From an uncultured Cloacibacillus sp. (GTDB lineage Bacteria > Synergistota > Synergistia > Synergistales > Synergistaceae): a stretch of DNA of 64,000 bases. The stretch lies in assembly GCA_900545755.1 (NCBI GenBank), contig URAG01000001.1:1-64000 (forward strand), in the 5' to 3' direction. Under the pieces are notes generated by a model, which saw nothing but the letters and a program-made list of their open reading frames with translations, searched no databases and was not told where the DNA came from. Position numbers and translations under genes: made by a program. Positions 23,201-31,838 of the stretch are shown in pieces. Position 1 is the first letter of the stretch; the number at the start of each line of letters is the position of its first letter.

Positions 23201-24391
23201 TTATTTTATGGTCATGTACTTCTCGGGAACCTGGACCTGAGTTATGCCCATGTAGCCCTTGCCGAAAACGTAGGTGTCCTGGTAGACGAGAAGGAAATTC
23301 CGCATCTTGACCTGCGTCGCCATGTCGAAGTACTCGGAACCCATCCACTGAGCGCCGGGCGTGTACTTGTCGTAGCAGGCCCAGAGGTCCTTCAGACGGT
23401 AGAGCTTCGCTTCGCCTTCCGTTATGCGCTTGCCGTACTCGGCGAGGGCGCAGACCGTGCTCCATCCGAAGGAGTAGCTCCACGTTCCCATTCTGCCCTT
23501 TCCGCCGGCGTCGATTACGGCCTGTTCGACCTTCTTCATGATCGCCGGGAAGTCTCCGGCTTCAGCTGAAAGGTCAATGCCGAGCGCTCCGGGATAGCCC
23601 ATGAGCGGCGACGGTAGGTCGGGTTCGACGAAGATTCCGCCGTACTTCGCTATCTGCTTGAGAAGCGGCTCAGTCTGCGCGTCGTTGGTGCAGAAGAAAG
23701 CGGTTTCCTTTCCGTACTTGTCGAGCCAGGCCGGGGTCTTTTCGAGAACGAACTGCTGCGCGCCGGCTACGCCTACGTCGCTCGTCGGGTCGGGGGCGGT
23801 TTCAAATATAAATTCGAGTCCTAGGTCGTTGCATGCCGCTTCCATTATCGCGCGGCGGCGTCCGAGCGTTTCATAGCTCATGTGGCGCGGGAAGGAGATG
23901 TGGACGAATTTCTTCGCGCCGAGCTTCTTAGCGGTGTCGACCATGAGGTAGCCGCGGGATATGAAGTCGACGCTGACGGAAAGGTCTGCTACGCTCGAGA
24001 TGACTCCAGGGTCTTCCTGCGGCTGTCCAGCGAAGCAGAGGATATCGGGTCTCTTCTCCTTGACGCGGCGGAAGGCTTCCGTCGTGCCTGGGATCGCGTC
24101 GTCGACTACGATGACCTTCATCTTCGGGTCGTCGGCGAGGCCGACTATCTGCGAAATGGTCGTCTCCATCTCTGACATGAAATTGTCCGGCATCGTGACG
24201 TGCTGGATCATTCCGCCGTTAGCTACGTCGCCGTACTCCTGGATCATGCGCTCGGCCCCGCGGTATGTGTCCTCCGCCTGCGAGACCGTGAGCGTCGCTA
24301 TTCCAATGTGGAACGGCGCCTCCGCGAACGCGGCCGCCGTCATGATGAACGTCGCGGCCAAAGCAAGGATTAATGCGCTGGTCTTTTTCAT
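23201..24391 (-). CDS. DUF3798 periplasmic binding protein (copy 1)
   Basis: A 396-residue exported protein: a signal peptide (1-23, ending AAAFA) then a type-I periplasmic-binding fold recognised as DUF3798, a family I know mainly from Synergistota and Fusobacteria. Conserved blocks: FHIGIATLTVSQAEDTYRGA at the mature N-terminus, MKVIVVDDAIPGT, KKFVHISFPRHMSYETLGRR and FFCTNDAQTEPLLKQIAKYGG. It lies between an Xaa-Pro aminopeptidase gene and a Rbs-type ABC transporter in the same direction, so it is very probably the transporter's substrate receptor. A terminator follows. Substrate unknown; a peptide, amino acid or modified nucleoside are all open. Confidence 0.85.
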   Translation of the reverse strand: MKKTSALILALAATFIMTAAAFAEAPFHIGIATLTVSQAEDTYRGAERMIQEYGDVANGGMIQHVTMPDNFMSEMETTISQIVGLADDPKMKVIVVDDAIPGTTEAFRRVKEKRPDILCFAGQPQEDPGVISSVADLSVSVDFISRGYLMVDTAKKLGAKKFVHISFPRHMSYETLGRRRAIMEAACNDLGLEFIFETAPDPTSDVGVAGAQQFVLEKTPAWLDKYGKETAFFCTNDAQTEPLLKQIAKYGGIFVEPDLPSPLMGYPGALGIDLSAEAGDFPAIMKKVEQAVIDAGGKGRMGTWSYSFGWSTVCALAEYGKRITEGEAKLYRLKDLWACYDKYTPGAQWMGSEYFDMATQVKMRNFLLVYQDTYVFGKGYMGITQVQVPEKYMTIK

Positions 24392-24468
24392 CTTCCCATT
24401 TCCTCCTCAGATAAAAAATAAAGTTTTATGCGTTAAGCCCGCGCGTGGATGCCGCGCAGACGTAATGC

Positions 24469-25575
24469 CTATTCCCCGCAGATTGTGATGTCGCGCGAGA
24501 AGTGGTTGAGCGCCTCGCCGGTACCGTCCTTCCTGACTGCAACAAGGTTTTCGATACGGACGCCGAATTTGCCTGGGATGTAGATACCTGGCTCTACGCT
24601 GAACACATTGCCTGGCTCAAGCGGTACAGTGTTGCCCTCTATCATGTAGGGGCCCTCATGTACCGCGACGCCGATGCCGTGGCCTACGCGGTTGAAGAAA
24701 TATTTTCCGTAGCCGGCGTCGATGATGACCTGGCGCGCAGCACGGTCGACGTCCTGCCCCGTCGCTCCGGGCTGCACCGCAGCTTCGCCGGCCGCCTGCG
24801 CCCTGCGGACTATCTCATAGATATCTTTCATCTCCTGAGTTGGCGTGCCGGTGAAGAATGTGCGCGTCGTATCCGAGCAGTAGCCCTTCCAGCGTCCGCC
24901 TAGGTCGAGAATTATTATGTCGTTGTCCTCTATCACACGGTCGCCGCCAGAGTAGTGCGGCATCGATCCGTTCGGGCCGCTCGCGACGATTGGGCTGAAG
25001 GACATCTGAGTCACGCCGTCCTCCTCAAAGAACTCGGCTATTTTCTTCGCCACGTCGCGCTCCTTCATGCCCGGCTTGATGAACTTCTGGAGCTTCGCTA
25101 CGACGTTGTCGACTATTTTCGACGACTCGCGCATAATACCAAGCTCTTCGTCGTCCTTGCGCGAGCGCTGCCCAGTGAGAATGTCGACTCCGTTGACCAT
25201 TTCGAGCGGCATTGTGTCACGCACGGCGAGCATATCGACGGCGCGTACGCCGTCATTGAAAGCTATCTTTCCGCCGACTATTCCGAGATGCTCGCAGCCG
25301 CGGCGGAAAGCGCCGGTGAAGCCCTCATGGTCGTCCCATTCCGCATAGAAAGGCACGTCGCCGAAGGCCTTCACCATCTCCTCGCGGTAGAGCAGCGGCG
25401 TCATCGCGAAGCAGCGTTCATCCTTCGCCACCATAAGGCCGCGGACACGCTCGTCGGGATGCGTATCAAGGCCGCTGATATACTCCAAGTCGGTCGACGG
25501 GCCGAGGTATACTGCGTCGAGCCCTCTTCTGCGAAGTTCTTCCGCGAGACGCGCGACCCTTTCTTTTCTTATCAT
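24469..25575 (-). CDS. M24 peptidase, Xaa-Pro aminopeptidase/dipeptidase type
   Basis: A 368-residue cytoplasmic metallopeptidase. It has a creatinase-like N-terminal domain (about 1-130) and the pita-bread catalytic domain. The dinuclear-metal ligands are visible: Asp in IILDLGGRWKGYCSDTTRTF, His in NRVGHGIGVAVHEGPYM, and the two Glu in FSVEPGIYIPGKFGVRIENL. It cleaves peptides with Pro in the second position. The start at 25575 was chosen because GGAGGTCC lies about 8 bases upstream. As first gene of the DUF3798/ABC run it may process an imported Pro-containing peptide, though that link is inferred from position only. Confidence 0.88.
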   Translation of the reverse strand: MIRKERVARLAEELRRRGLDAVYLGPSTDLEYISGLDTHPDERVRGLMVAKDERCFAMTPLLYREEMVKAFGDVPFYAEWDDHEGFTGAFRRGCEHLGIVGGKIAFNDGVRAVDMLAVRDTMPLEMVNGVDILTGQRSRKDDEELGIMRESSKIVDNVVAKLQKFIKPGMKERDVAKKIAEFFEEDGVTQMSFSPIVASGPNGSMPHYSGGDRVIEDNDIIILDLGGRWKGYCSDTTRTFFTGTPTQEMKDIYEIVRRAQAAGEAAVQPGATGQDVDRAARQVIIDAGYGKYFFNRVGHGIGVAVHEGPYMIEGNTVPLEPGNVFSVEPGIYIPGKFGVRIENLVAVRKDGTGEALNHFSRDITICGE

Positions 25576-25708
25576 TGAGAGGACCTCCAATTTGTTTTAT
25601 ATAGAATATAGATATGATTACGTAACGCCGGATAAACAGACGAAAGCTCCGGTTTGTATCGACTTTTATGCGCTTTTTGCAATATGACAAACGAGCCTTA
25701 CAATGATA

Positions 25709-25738
25709 ATAATAGTACAATTTTTCAGCGCAAGTCAA
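25709..25738 (-). promoter_or_regulatory. Promoter of the M24 peptidase/DUF3798 operon
   Basis: On the minus strand TTGACT (25738-25733), an 18-bp spacer and TATTAT (25714-25709). The leader to the ATG at 25575 is then about 130 bases. Confidence 0.5.
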
Positions 25739-25799
25739 GCACATTGTCCGCCTGCATAAAAATACGAACCGCACGCAAATTTTCAGAACGCGCTTCATG

Positions 25800-25829
25800 T
25801 TGACACGCGGCGCGGCGCACAACTATAAT
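25800..25829 (+). promoter_or_regulatory. Strong sigma-70 promoter of DUF3798 copy 2
   Basis: Consensus TTGACA (25800-25805), an 18-bp spacer and consensus TATAAT (25824-25829). Transcription would start near 25836, just before the leader stem-loop. Confidence 0.8.
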
Positions 25830-25840
25830 GCAATTATCTC

Positions 25841-25893
25841 ACGGAACTTGAATAATAAAGCAGTTCAGAAGGCTCTATTATAGGGAGTTCCGT
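25841..25893 (+). promoter_or_regulatory. Long stem-loop in the 5' leader of DUF3798 copy 2
   Basis: ACGGAACT (25841-25848) pairs with AGTTCCGT (25886-25893), and inside it ATAATA (25852-25857) pairs with TATTAT (25876-25881). The structure starts within about 5 bases of the expected transcript start and ends about 15 bases before the ribosome-binding site. A 5' stem of this kind may protect the mRNA, or it may bind a regulator. Confidence 0.5.
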
Positions 25894-25917
25894 AAATTTC
25901 AAAGGGAGGAATCTTAT

Positions 25918-27120
25918 ATGAAAAAGGCAGCGTTACTGCTGGCGGTCGTTATGGCGGCGTTTTGCTTCTGCGCCCCAGCTATGGCCGAGGCCCCGTTCCA
26001 CATCGGAATCGTGACCGGAACCGTATCGCAGAGCGAGGACGACCTTCGCGGCGCAGAGCTCATGATCCAAAAGTACGGCGACGTGTCAAACGGCGGAATG
26101 ATCCAACACCTCACCTATCCCGACAACTTTATGTCAGAAATGGAGACGACGATCTCTCAAATAGCCGGCCTTGCCGACGACCCAAAGATGAAGGTCATCG
26201 TCGTCAACCAGGCCATCCCCGGAACGGCGGAAGCTTTCCGCCGCGTTAAGGAGAAGAGAAACGACATCCTTTGCTTCGCCGGCGAGCCACACGAAGACCC
26301 GAACGTAATCGCCTCCGTCGCCGACATGTCGACTCATACCGACTTCGTCAACCGCGGCTATCTCATCATCGACACAGCGAAGAAACTCGGATGCAAGACC
26401 TTCGTACATATTTCCTTCCCGCGCCACATGAGCTACGAGACGCTTGGACGCCGCCGCGCGATAATGGAAGCGGCCTGCAACGACCTCGGCATCAAGTTCG
26501 TGTTTGAGACCGCGCCAGACCCGACGAGCGACGTCGGCACCGCCGGCGCGCAGCAATTTATCCTCGAAAAGACTCCCGCTTGGGTTGCTAAGTACGGCAA
26601 GGACACAGCTTTCTTCTGCACCAACGACGCTCACACCGAGCCTCTTCTCAAGCAGCTTGCGAAGTACGGCGGATATTTCATCGAAGCCGACCTTCCGTCG
26701 CCGCTCATGGGCTACCCCGGAGCTTTTGGCATCGACCTACAGAATGAGGCAGGAGACTTCCCGGCGATCATGAAGAAGGTTGAAAAGGCCGTCATCGACG
26801 CCGGAGCGGGCGGACGCATGGGAACCTGGACGTACTCTTACGGCTACACCAGCTCCGCAGCCCTGGCTGAGTTCGGTAAACGCATAGTCGAAGGCAAAGC
26901 GAAGCTCAACAGCAAGAAGGACCTCATGGCCGCATTCAACGACTATACGCCCGGCGCGACCTGGAACGGCGCCGCCTACACGGACATCGGAACCGGCGTT
27001 ACGATGAGAAACTACATGATGATCTACGAAGATACCTACATCTTCGGCAAGGGCTACATGGGCGCTACGAGTATTGAAGTGCCCGAGAAGTACCAGAAGA
27101 TCAAATTCAGCGGGAATTAA
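25918..27120 (+). CDS. DUF3798 periplasmic binding protein (copy 2)
   Basis: A 400-residue exported protein, clearly paralogous to copy 1 along its whole length: signal peptide (about 1-22), AEAPFHIGIVTGTVSQSEDD, MKVIVVNQAIPGT, KTFVHISFPRHMSYETLGRR, AFFCTNDAHTEPLLKQLAKYGG. It is transcribed divergently from its own strong promoter and carries its own leader stem and terminator, with no transporter of its own downstream. It probably docks on the same Rbs-type ABC importer. Differences cluster near the C-terminus (about 310-390), where ligand range may differ. GGGAGG precedes the ATG. Confidence 0.85.
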   Translation: MKKAALLLAVVMAAFCFCAPAMAEAPFHIGIVTGTVSQSEDDLRGAELMIQKYGDVSNGGMIQHLTYPDNFMSEMETTISQIAGLADDPKMKVIVVNQAIPGTAEAFRRVKEKRNDILCFAGEPHEDPNVIASVADMSTHTDFVNRGYLIIDTAKKLGCKTFVHISFPRHMSYETLGRRRAIMEAACNDLGIKFVFETAPDPTSDVGTAGAQQFILEKTPAWVAKYGKDTAFFCTNDAHTEPLLKQLAKYGGYFIEADLPSPLMGYPGAFGIDLQNEAGDFPAIMKKVEKAVIDAGAGGRMGTWTYSYGYTSSAALAEFGKRIVEGKAKLNSKKDLMAAFNDYTPGATWNGAAYTDIGTGVTMRNYMMIYEDTYIFGKGYMGATSIEVPEKYQKIKFSGN

Positions 27121-27139
27121 ACGAAACGCCGGAAACGGC

Positions 27140-27180
27140 ATAAGAAAAACGCCGAGGGTCAGCCTCGGCGTTTTTCTTAT
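27140..27180 (+). terminator. Terminator of DUF3798 copy 2 (symmetric)
   Basis: A perfect 18-bp stem pairs 27140-27157 with 27163-27180 around the loop GTCAG. It has an A-run on one side and a T-run on the other, so it can stop transcription from both directions. Confidence 0.92.
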
Positions 27181-27578
27181 GCGCGCACGGCTAAGCGGAA
27201 TTTTCAACGCGTCTGTGCTTCCGGCGCGAAGCGGCTGCACTTTCGCCAAACGCGCGGTGTTTTTCCACATCAACACGAGACCTGCACGTTAACACCGGGC
27301 ACGGTAATTCTGCGCCGCCGCACAAAGTTTAGCGCCGCTCCTCAATTTGCGTGCGTGGCGTTAATTCTCCGCTTTGGCATGCGATTGACGACGTCCAGGA
27401 AGTATGCAGATCCCGCCGTGAAACGCGCGGGAAAATATTGAGTTGAAGCGGCGGCTAACTTTTTGCAAATCCTTTGACAACGCCCACCTTTCTCTGTATA
27501 GTTTTGCATTGACTGCGAACCAGTCTTCGCAGCTAAAATATAAAGCCTTGCGGCTTGAGAAGGGACGTGGGGATAGGG
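27181..27578 (+). other. Intergenic region upstream of speD
   Basis: No gene is supported in 27181-27470. The end holds the spe operon promoter (27474-27502) and a leader of about 70 bases. No riboswitch fold could be recognised by eye. Confidence 0.5.
27474..27502 (+). promoter_or_regulatory. Sigma-70 promoter of the polyamine operon
   Basis: TTGACA (27474-27479), an exact 17-bp spacer and TATAGT (27497-27502). Transcription would start near 27509. Confidence 0.8.
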
Positions 27579-28391
27579 TTGAACGAGAAGATCCAGCTTT
27601 ATGGCTTCAACAACCTGACTAAGACTCTTAGTTTCAACATCTACGACATCTGCTACGCAAAGACGGAGCGCGAGAAGAAGGATTATATCGCCTACATCGA
27701 CGAGCAGTATAATTCCGAACGATTAACCAACATATTATGCGGCGTCACGGACATCATCGGCGCATGCGTGCTCAACATATCCAAGCAGGACTACGACCCG
27801 CAGGGCGCGAGCGTGACCATCCTCATCTCCGAGGAGACCGTCCCGCCGGAGCAGATCGACGCCACATGCAACGGCGGATACTGGGCGCAGAGGATCTACG
27901 ACGAACGTGAGACCGTCGTAGCACACCTCGACAAGAGCCACGTAACCGTCCACACTTACCCGGAATTCCATCCGAACAACGACATCAGCTCTTTCCGCGT
28001 CGACATCGACGTGTCGACCTGCGGCAAGATATCCCCGCTGAACGCGCTCAACTTCCTTATCGGACAATTCGACTCGGACGTGCTCGCGCTCGACTACCGC
28101 ATCCGCGGCTTCACGCGCGACGTGAACGGGAAGAAATATTATAAAGACCACGACATCAATTCAATACAGAATTATATAGACGAGAAGACCCTCGCGCGTT
28201 ACGACGCTATAGACGTGAACGTCTACCAGTCGAACATCTTCCACACGAAGATGATGCTGAAGGAGATTCGGCTCGCCGACTACCTCTTCAACATCGACCC
28301 GCGCGAGCTTCCGCCGGAGGAGCGCCTCGCCATCAAAGACAGCATCACGAAAGAGATGCTCGAAATCTACTACGGCATGAACATGTACTAG
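27579..28391 (+). CDS. speD: S-adenosylmethionine decarboxylase proenzyme (E. coli SpeD class)
   Basis: A 270-residue pyruvoyl enzyme that decarboxylates S-adenosylmethionine to supply aminopropyl groups for spermidine. It aligns from memory with E. coli SpeD through [53 protein letters not shown] and [20 protein letters not shown]. Self-cleavage is expected at Lys119-Ser120, Ser120 becoming the pyruvoyl group. TTG 27579 is chosen as start because it aligns with the E. coli N-terminus and follows GTGGGGATAGGG; an upstream in-frame TTG at 27555 has a weaker site. First gene of speD-speA-speE-speB. Confidence 0.92.
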   Translation: MNEKIQLYGFNNLTKTLSFNIYDICYAKTEREKKDYIAYIDEQYNSERLTNILCGVTDIIGACVLNISKQDYDPQGASVTILISEETVPPEQIDATCNGGYWAQRIYDERETVVAHLDKSHVTVHTYPEFHPNNDISSFRVDIDVSTCGKISPLNALNFLIGQFDSDVLALDYRIRGFTRDVNGKKYYKDHDINSIQNYIDEKTLARYDAIDVNVYQSNIFHTKMMLKEIRLADYLFNIDPRELPPEERLAIKDSITKEMLEIYYGMNMY

Positions 28392-28407
28392 GCGCGGGGC
28401 AACGGAT

Positions 28408-29871
28408 ATGCCGCAGAAGACATACCGTCTCGACCAGCGGCTCGCGCCGCTGCACGAAGCGCTCGCAGAGTACAGGAACAGCCGCGTCGTCCCATTCGAC
28501 GTGCCGGGACACAAGCAGGGGCGAGGCACTCCGGAGCTGACGAAATTCCTCGGCAAGGAGTGCCTATCCGTCGACGTAAACTCGATGAAGCCGCTCGACA
28601 ACCTGAGCCACCCGACCTCAGTCATCAAAGAGGCCGAAGAGCTCGCCGCCGACGCCTTCGGCGCCGACGCGGCATTCCTTATCGTCGGCGGCACGACGGC
28701 GGCCGTGCAGGCTATGGTCATGTCCGTCTGCAAGGCTGGCGACTCGATGATAATACCGCGCAACGTCCACAAGTCCGCGATAAACGCGATGATTCTGTGC
28801 GGAATCACGCCCGTCTACGTCGACCCGGGGATACACCCAGAGCTGGGAATTTCTCTCGGGATGCGCGCGGAGGACGTCGAGGCCGCGATAAAGGCGCATC
28901 CGGAGGCTAAGGCCGTATTCGTCAACAACCCGACATACTACGGGATATGCACCGACGTCCGGCGCATCGCCGATGCGGCGCACGCCGCTGGCATGGCGGT
29001 GCTCGCCGACGAAGCGCACGGCACGCATTTCTACTTCGGCGAAAACATGCCGCTGCCAGCTATGGCGGCCGGCGCGGACATGAGCGCCGTCAGCATGCAT
29101 AAGACAGGCGGCTCTCTTACGCAGAGCTCGCTGCTGCTCATGCGCCGCGGGCGCGTCAGCCAGGACTACGTGCGCACCGTCATCGGCCTGACGCAGACGA
29201 CGAGCGCCTCTTACCTGCTCATGAGCTCGCTAGACATTGCGCGCAAAGCGCTTGCGACGGAAGGGACGGAGACATTCCGCCGCGTCGTCTCGCTTGCCGA
29301 GTACGCGCGCGCTGAAATCAACCGCATCGGCGGCTATTACGCCTTTTCGCACGAAATTATAGACGGCGGCGCGGTCTTCGACTTCGACGTGACGAAGCTC
29401 TCCGTCAACACTCTCAGGACCGGGCTCGCGGGCGTCGAGGTCTACGACCTACTGCGCGACGACTACGGAATACAGATAGAGTTCGGCGACATGGGCAACA
29501 TGCTCGCAATAGTCTCCGTCGGGGACAACCACTACGCTATAGAGCGCCTCGTCGCCGCGCTGTCTGAAATCAAACGGCTACACGGCAAGGAAGGGCTGAA
29601 GCTGCTCGACCACGAGTACATCACGCCCGTCGTGCGCATGACGCCGCGCGAAGCCTTCTACGCGCCGAGCGAGCCCGTGCCTGTGCGGGAGAGCCTAGGC
29701 AGGATCACTGCGGAGTCAGTCATGTGCTACCCGCCCGGAATACCGATACTCTCCCCCGGCGAAGAGGTGACGCCCGAGGCGCTCGAATACATACTCTACG
29801 CTAAAGAAAAAGGCTGCCTCGTGATGGGGCCGCAGGACATGACTCTCGAAAATCTATACGTTGTGAAATAG
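28408..29871 (+). CDS. speA: Orn/Lys/Arg decarboxylase family protein, probable arginine decarboxylase
   Basis: A 487-residue PLP enzyme of the fold-I (Bacillus SpeA-like) group. Family blocks: PFDVPGHKQGRG near 29-40, GGTTAAVQAMVMS (about 94-106), LADEAHGTHFYFG with the PLP-ring Asp/His, and the Schiff-base Lys232 in SMHKTGGSLTQSS. The group acts on arginine, lysine or ornithine. Arginine is favoured because agmatinase and spermidine synthase lie in the same operon, making arginine to agmatine to putrescine to spermidine complete. It follows speD after 16 bases. Function is inferred mainly from that context. Confidence 0.85.
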   Translation: MPQKTYRLDQRLAPLHEALAEYRNSRVVPFDVPGHKQGRGTPELTKFLGKECLSVDVNSMKPLDNLSHPTSVIKEAEELAADAFGADAAFLIVGGTTAAVQAMVMSVCKAGDSMIIPRNVHKSAINAMILCGITPVYVDPGIHPELGISLGMRAEDVEAAIKAHPEAKAVFVNNPTYYGICTDVRRIADAAHAAGMAVLADEAHGTHFYFGENMPLPAMAAGADMSAVSMHKTGGSLTQSSLLLMRRGRVSQDYVRTVIGLTQTTSASYLLMSSLDIARKALATEGTETFRRVVSLAEYARAEINRIGGYYAFSHEIIDGGAVFDFDVTKLSVNTLRTGLAGVEVYDLLRDDYGIQIEFGDMGNMLAIVSVGDNHYAIERLVAALSEIKRLHGKEGLKLLDHEYITPVVRMTPREAFYAPSEPVPVRESLGRITAESVMCYPPGIPILSPGEEVTPEALEYILYAKEKGCLVMGPQDMTLENLYVVK

Positions 29872-29884
29872 GAGGAACATTTCA

Positions 29885-30736
29885 ATGGAGCTTTGGTACA
29901 CGGAGGAACATACGCCCTCCACACGCTTTTCGATAAAGGTTAAGAAGCAGATTTTCAGCGAGAAGAGCCCCTTCCAGCAGATAGACATCTTTGACTCGGA
30001 GGAGTTCGGACGCTTCTTCACGCTCGACGGCCTTATGATGCTGACAGAGAAGGACGAATTCATCTACCATGACATGATAGTCCACGTCCCGATGGCTACG
30101 AACCCAAAGATTAAGCGCGTCCTCGTAATCGGCGGCGGCGACGGCGGCACGGTGCGCGAGCTGACGCGCTACAAGACCATCGAAAAAATCGACATGGTCG
30201 ACATCGACGAGCTCGTCGTCAAAACCTGTATGAAGCTGCTGCCTTTCACGGCCTGCGAGCTCGACGACCCGCGCGTCTCGCTGCACTTCGAGGACGGGCT
30301 GAAATTCGTTCGCACGGTAGAAGAGAAGTACGACCTTATAATCGTCGACTCGACAGACCCATTCGGCCCCGGCGAAGGGCTCTTCACGAAGGAGTTCTAT
30401 GGCAACTGCTTCAAGGCGCTCGGCGACGACGGCATACTCGTCAACCAGCACGAGAACCCCTACTACGAATCCTACTCCGCGGCGATGAAGCGCGCGCACC
30501 AGCGCATCGAAGACTTCTTCCCCATCTGCCGCGTCTATCAGGCGCACATCCCGACGTACCCGTCGGGGCACTGGCTCTTCGGCTTCGCGTCGAAGAAGTA
30601 CGACCCGGTCAAGGACCTCGACGCCGATGCGTGGAACGCCCTCGGCCTCGAAACGAAGTACTACAACACCGGTATACACGTCGGCTCCTTCATGCTGCCG
30701 AACTACGTCAAAAAGGCGCTGAACCTGAAAGACTAG
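29885..30736 (+). CDS. speE: Spermidine synthase
   Basis: A 283-residue aminopropyltransferase that joins putrescine and decarboxylated S-adenosylmethionine. It shows the typical N-terminal beta domain (about 1-60) and the Rossmann domain with GGGDGGTVRE at 83-92, DIDELVV (about 111-117) and the catalytic IIVDSTDPFGPGEGLF block. Later come NQHENPYY and YPSGHWLFGFASKKY. The ATG follows GGAGGAACATTTCA. It lies 13 bases after speA and 6 bases before speB. Length is standard for bacterial SpeE. Confidence 0.93.
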   Translation: MELWYTEEHTPSTRFSIKVKKQIFSEKSPFQQIDIFDSEEFGRFFTLDGLMMLTEKDEFIYHDMIVHVPMATNPKIKRVLVIGGGDGGTVRELTRYKTIEKIDMVDIDELVVKTCMKLLPFTACELDDPRVSLHFEDGLKFVRTVEEKYDLIIVDSTDPFGPGEGLFTKEFYGNCFKALGDDGILVNQHENPYYESYSAAMKRAHQRIEDFFPICRVYQAHIPTYPSGHWLFGFASKKYDPVKDLDADAWNALGLETKYYNTGIHVGSFMLPNYVKKALNLKD

Positions 30737-30742
30737 GGACGG

Positions 30743-31591
30743 ATGAAAAGCTCGATACAGGGCTTCATAGGCTGTGAAAAAGAATGGGAAGAGGCGCGCG
30801 CCGTAATCTTCGGCGCGCCATTCGACTCTACAACCTCGTTCCGTCCCGGCGCGCGTTTCGGCCCCGCCGCGATGCGCTCCGAATCCTTCGGCATAGAGAC
30901 CTACAGCCCATACCAGGATAAAGATCTTGAAGATTTAAAAATCTTCGACGCTGGCGACCTGGAGCTGCCCTTCGGCAACGCGGCGGCGGCGCTAGACGCA
31001 ATAGAAGAAGCGGAGGACGAAGTACTCGGCGCGGGGAAAATCCCCGTCCTGCTGGGCGGAGAACACCTCGTCACACTCGGGGCCGTCCGCGCCGCGGCGA
31101 AGAAATACCCCGACATGCGCATCGTCCACTTCGACGCGCACGCCGACCTGCGCGAAGACTACCTCGGCGAAAAGCTCTCTCACGCATCCGTCATACGCCG
31201 CTGCTGGGACATACTTGGCGACGGGAGAATTTTCCAGTTCGCGATACGATCAGGCAGCCGCGACGAAATGAAATGGAGCGACGCCCACACGACGATGGAA
31301 AAATTCCGCGCGCAGACAATAAACGAGGCCGTCAAGACGATAGGCGAAGCCCCTGTCTATGTAACGCTAGACCTAGACGCGGTAGACCCGTCTGAATTTC
31401 CTGGGACGGGGACGCCAGAGGCAGGAGGCCTGCGATTTACCGAGTTGCTCGAAGCTTTGCTCGCCCTGCGCCCGCTCAACATCGTAGCCTTCGACATCTG
31501 CGAACTCTCACCGCACTACGACCACTCCGGCGCGTCGACCGCGTTAGCCTGCAAAACGCTGAGGGAAATGCTGCTCGCGTACTGCGGGTAA
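30743..31591 (+). CDS. speB: Agmatinase (ureohydrolase family)
   Basis: A 282-residue Mn2+-dependent ureohydrolase converting agmatine to putrescine and urea. Metal-binding motifs of the arginase/agmatinase family are all present: GGEHLVTLG (about 111-119), VHFDAHADLRE (about 132-142) and YVTLDLDAVDPSEFPGTGTPEAGG (from about 211). The lack of the longer arginase loop and the operon position beside speA and speE favour agmatinase over arginase or formiminoglutamase. It completes the polyamine route and is the last gene before a terminator. Confidence 0.92.
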   Translation: MKSSIQGFIGCEKEWEEARAVIFGAPFDSTTSFRPGARFGPAAMRSESFGIETYSPYQDKDLEDLKIFDAGDLELPFGNAAAALDAIEEAEDEVLGAGKIPVLLGGEHLVTLGAVRAAAKKYPDMRIVHFDAHADLREDYLGEKLSHASVIRRCWDILGDGRIFQFAIRSGSRDEMKWSDAHTTMEKFRAQTINEAVKTIGEAPVYVTLDLDAVDPSEFPGTGTPEAGGLRFTELLEALLALRPLNIVAFDICELSPHYDHSGASTALACKTLREMLLAYCG

Positions 31592-31635
31592 ACTATCAGC
31601 TGCTGCGCGTATTCGCAGCCGGCTTATAAAGATTC

Positions 31636-31672
31636 GGGGAGGAGGCGACAAGCCCTCTCCCCTATATTTTTA
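31636..31672 (+). terminator. Terminator of the polyamine operon
   Basis: GGGGAG (31636-31641) pairs with CTCCCC with further inner pairing and two mismatches, followed by TATATTTTTAT. A smaller hairpin (GCTGCG-CGTATT-CGCAGC) lies just before it. Confidence 0.75.
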
Positions 31673-31838
31673 TGCCAATATATACGCGCCGGACAAATTT
31701 TTTCACAATTCTCCGCACCCAACCGCATAACGGTAAAGCCGTGGCTGCGGCTGCACAATATATACGGTGACAAGACCGCCGTAAACGCCCCGGCCGTTAT
31801 ATACTTGTCTCAGTCATCATATAAGCGAGGCGATCAAC

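Larger units (their letters stand above)
25576..25917. other. Divergent control region between the M24 peptidase and DUF3798 copy 2
   Basis: No gene is seen. The region holds two back-to-back promoters (minus 25709-25738, plus 25800-25829) and a long stem-loop in the plus-strand leader (25841-25893). It is much more AT-rich than its surroundings. Confidence 0.6.
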
